Source: Olivibacter jilunii
GTDB taxonomy: Bacteria > Bacteroidota > Bacteroidia > Sphingobacteriales > Sphingobacteriaceae
Direction: 5' to 3'
Length of the DNA stretch: 64,000 nucleotides
Assembly: GCF_900607235.1 (NCBI RefSeq)
Contig: NZ_LR027849.1
Coordinates: 62,001-126,000 of the forward strand
Part shown: one piece after another, positions 61,923-64,000 of the stretch
Layout: each line of letters starts with the position of its first letter
Numbering within the stretch: position 1 is the first letter of the stretch
The notes under the pieces: generated by a model
Databases searched by the model: none
Seen by the model: only the letters and a program-made list of their open reading frames with translations
What the model was told of the DNA's origin: nothing
Program-made: the position numbers and the translations under genes

Positions 61923-64000
61923 CTATTTTACATCATTTTCCCGAGAATTGTTTTTTATCACAACGGCTTCATAGTCGGAAAGCGTGGGTACGGTGAAGCG
62001 TATTCTGCCGTCTTTCCAAGAATAATCCAAAGCTTGATTAGCTTTTAATAGGTGAACCCCTGTCGGTTTTTCAGCTAAGGCAATATCAAGGTTTATACCA
62101 TGCAAATCGTTCGGCTTAAAGTAGGTATTCCCGCTGAAACCAGTTAGGTTGATCAGGTGCAAGATATGCCCTTCTGCCTGAAAATCGACCAAATGATTTG
62201 CATCATCATTGCGTGCATATTGTTTCCATATCATTTCTACACGTTCGGGAGCGTCGGTCTTTAATAAGCTTTGGGCTGCTGGATAGATCGCCGATAAGGT
62301 GTTTAGAAATATCGCTTTATGTTGCTCATAGCCTTTTAGGTAATAATGGCGCCCAATGGCGGGCACTAGAAGGGCATTTTTTTGTTTTTCAACGGTGTTG
62401 ATGGCCAGTGCTTGATGACCGATGGGTTCATGCCCGCCTACAATCTCCGGTGGGCCCGGGCGACCTTTACTAAGGATGGGCAGGTAGTTGCTAACCGATG
62501 AACTGAAGGTGTAAAGCGGCATTGGATAGGCTAAATGAATCATTTGCTGACCGCCCAATGTCTTAAAAATGCTGCTGTCATCAACCTGTAGGTAATTGCC
62601 GGCGGCATCATGGTTTATTGTTGTTAAAGAGGCTCCAAATTGCGCCTTCAGAAAGGCGGGATGATGTGAAAAAGCAGCTCCGGTTGCAAATAATCGGGTA
62701 CCTTTTTTTACGGCAACCGATAAGGCATGTAAATCTAAGCTGTCAAGCGAGGGTATGCCAGGGATAATGATAACTTTATATTGCCCAAGTCTTTCGGTTT
62801 GCGCATGGGGGCGGCGGTATTCCATCACATCGAAGGGAATATGGGTCTCTTTTAACATCAGCTGGATGCCTCTGTATTCTTCTCCCTCTGCGCCGTGGGC
62901 CCATAAGCTGGGGGAGAGAATCAATACCTTGGCCGTGGAGCGGTAATTGCCATAATAGGGTTCATGTGTTTTATGGAACTGGTAAATGGAACGAATAATG
63001 GGGAAGTTGCGCGGATCGGTATTGTTATTGAATTCGCCCATCATGCTGATATCTAACCCGGATCCATTGGCAATGTTTTCATATAGCCTGATGCGAACTT
63101 CTTCAGGACCTACACTGTTAAAGCGCGATTGAAAGGAAATCTGTTGGATGGATGCATTGCTGATAATGTGCGATGGATAAGAACCCATGGCATTACTGAC
63201 ATTGTCTGATGCATTGTAAGGCCAATAAGGGAGGCTGGTATTACTTTGCGATTCGTGGCGGATAATATCTACATATTGATCGGTGTAGGTGCAAATAGCG
63301 ACGGCTGGATTTTTGGTTTTAACCAGTTTGTGTAATCGCTGTGCCCAGTCGTCTAAAGTCATCTGTTTAAAGGCCTGGTACTTTTTAAATACGGGGTCTT
63401 GTGTGTCTTCTTTTTCCGGTAAATCCATGCCACTGAATGCTTTAAAACGTTTCTGATCATAGGGGTTGTGATCGATACCGTAGTACTTTCCGATGTAAGC
63501 ATTGTTGGTTTGATAACCGGGCATGTTCAGAAAAATACCATCAATGGGAAAGCGGTCCATGATTTCGCTTACGATTTCAAACGACTTTTCCTGTACATAA
63601 GGCGCATTGATAGATACGACGTAAATATCATCATTAAACATACGTTCTCCTTTGTTAGATAGGTAGCACCAATCGGGATGCGCTTCAAAAACGGATTTAT
63701 GTAATCTGCTGAAATCTACGCGTACGATGACACGGATGCCCTGTGCATGGCAACGATCAATGATTTCGCCCAATAGGGTGTCGGTGGCATAGGGATTTCG
63801 ATAATGATAGGGGAGCGCGGTGGGGTAAAAGGCCATGATGCCACCGGCGTTGATGATCAACGTGTTGGCTGATGCTTCAACGAGTTGGTCTACAAAGGCC
63901 TTCGGTTCGATACGTTCGGCGGTAAAGGCAGGAAGATTTGTTTGAATAACCCGCAGGTTATTGCGGCTCCACCAGGGGGTATCGGCTGTTTGGCCTGAGG
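61923..64000 (-). CDS. Glycoside hydrolase-like protein, probable GHL6 type (N-terminus beyond window)
   Basis: The frame continues to the right edge, and the start lies outside. It reads through TPWWSRNNLRVIQTNLPAFT into a TIM-barrel (TLIINAGGIMAFYPT, IIDRCHAQGIRVIVRVDFS, AHPDWCYLSNKGE, PIDGIFLNMPGYQ). This is the pattern of hypothetical glycosyl hydrolase 6 (GHL6). A Rossmann-like middle domain follows (KVLILSPSLWAHGAEG, YKVIIIPGIPSLDSLDLHAL) resembling the beta-galactosidase trimerisation domain, then a C-terminal beta domain (HILHLINLTGFSG). Catalytic residues cannot be named safely. Likely an exported or cytoplasmic enzyme of polysaccharide use. It stops 10 bp from the aldo/keto reductase remnant. 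Confidence 0.8.
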   Translation of the reverse strand, partial: SGQTADTPWWSRNNLRVIQTNLPAFTAERIEPKAFVDQLVEASANTLIINAGGIMAFYPTALPYHYRNPYATDTLLGEIIDRCHAQGIRVIVRVDFSRLHKSVFEAHPDWCYLSNKGERMFNDDIYVVSINAPYVQEKSFEIVSEIMDRFPIDGIFLNMPGYQTNNAYIGKYYGIDHNPYDQKRFKAFSGMDLPEKEDTQDPVFKKYQAFKQMTLDDWAQRLHKLVKTKNPAVAICTYTDQYVDIIRHESQSNTSLPYWPYNASDNVSNAMGSYPSHIISNASIQQISFQSRFNSVGPEEVRIRLYENIANGSGLDISMMGEFNNNTDPRNFPIIRSIYQFHKTHEPYYGNYRSTAKVLILSPSLWAHGAEGEEYRGIQLMLKETHIPFDVMEYRRPHAQTERLGQYKVIIIPGIPSLDSLDLHALSVAVKKGTRLFATGAAFSHHPAFLKAQFGASLTTINHDAAGNYLQVDDSSIFKTLGGQQMIHLAYPMPLYTFSSSVSNYLPILSKGRPGPPEIVGGHEPIGHQALAINTVEKQKNALLVPAIGRHYYLKGYEQHKAIFLNTLSAIYPAAQSLLKTDAPERVEMIWKQYARNDDANHLVDFQAEGHILHLINLTGFSGNTYFKPNDLHGINLDIALAEKPTGVHLLKANQALDYSWKDGRIRFTVPTLSDYEAVVIKNNSRENDVK

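Noticed and set aside
1-64000. tRNA, rRNA, CRISPR arrays, integrase, transposase or phage genes
   Set aside because: None recognised on either strand. No regularly spaced short repeats and no transposase or integrase motif was seen.

Overview
The window looks like chromosomal DNA of a Bacteroidota bacterium, most likely Sphingobacteriaceae (Sphingobacterium, Pedobacter, Olivibacter and relatives). The evidence is a SusC-type TonB-dependent receptor with an STN signalling domain next to a FecR/ECF sigma pair, TAnnTTTG-type promoter elements, few Shine-Dalgarno sequences, many ATPase-less MacB/FtsX permease and REC/histidine-kinase genes, and a putative GHL6-type glycosidase. No rRNA, tRNA, CRISPR array or complete insertion sequence was seen.

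Layout. 1-5063 (minus strand): a SusC-like receptor cut by the left edge, its FecR anti-sigma factor and its ECF sigma factor. 5064-11160: accessory stretch with two unrecognised proteins, an orphan MacB-type permease, an AAA ATPase/DUF4143 gene behind two tandem palindromes, and a decayed partial copy of one of the unrecognised genes together with its leader. 11598-36191: a 25-kb exopolysaccharide (EPS) locus holding an initiating sugar-phosphate transferase, a Wzz-like co-polymerase with a degenerate kinase domain, a Wzy/O-antigen-ligase-like protein, a Wzx flippase, seven further glycosyltransferases, two divergent clan-A glycosidases, a short TolC-like protein, a 29-residue membrane peptide, and five signalling proteins (REC and histidine-kinase types). 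No Wza-type outer-membrane export gene is visible. 36597-42713 (minus): an RND efflux operon (TolC, RND pump, adaptor) behind a small secreted protein. 42931-48029 (minus): short-chain dehydrogenases, a Crp/Fnr regulator, an AraC regulator, a DUF4267 membrane protein and a SnoaL-Atu4866 fusion, with several strong inverted repeats between genes.

48327-61604 (minus) is the most unusual part: a tight three-gene operon with 18-bp gaps. It encodes an exported ComEC-like metallo-beta-lactamase-fold protein, an unrecognised 423-residue protein, and a 3515-residue giant. The giant has a long repeated beta-rich N-terminal half, an Ala/Gly-rich hydrophobic segment, two tandem Hint (bacterial intein-like) domains, a long FN3-like array, a domain matching the eukaryotic F-box-associated (FBA) glycan-binding fold, and two Ig-like domains at the C-terminus. 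I do not recognise this architecture as a described system and consider it the best candidate for something new. Just upstream lies a remnant of an aldo/keto reductase gene, followed by a glycosidase gene cut by the right edge.

Functional reading: the EPS locus seems self-contained for repeat-unit assembly, flipping, polymerisation and trimming, with dedicated phosphorelay control. The giant-protein operon is probably extracytoplasmic or involved in surface interaction, but the giant has no classical signal peptide, so its export route is unknown.
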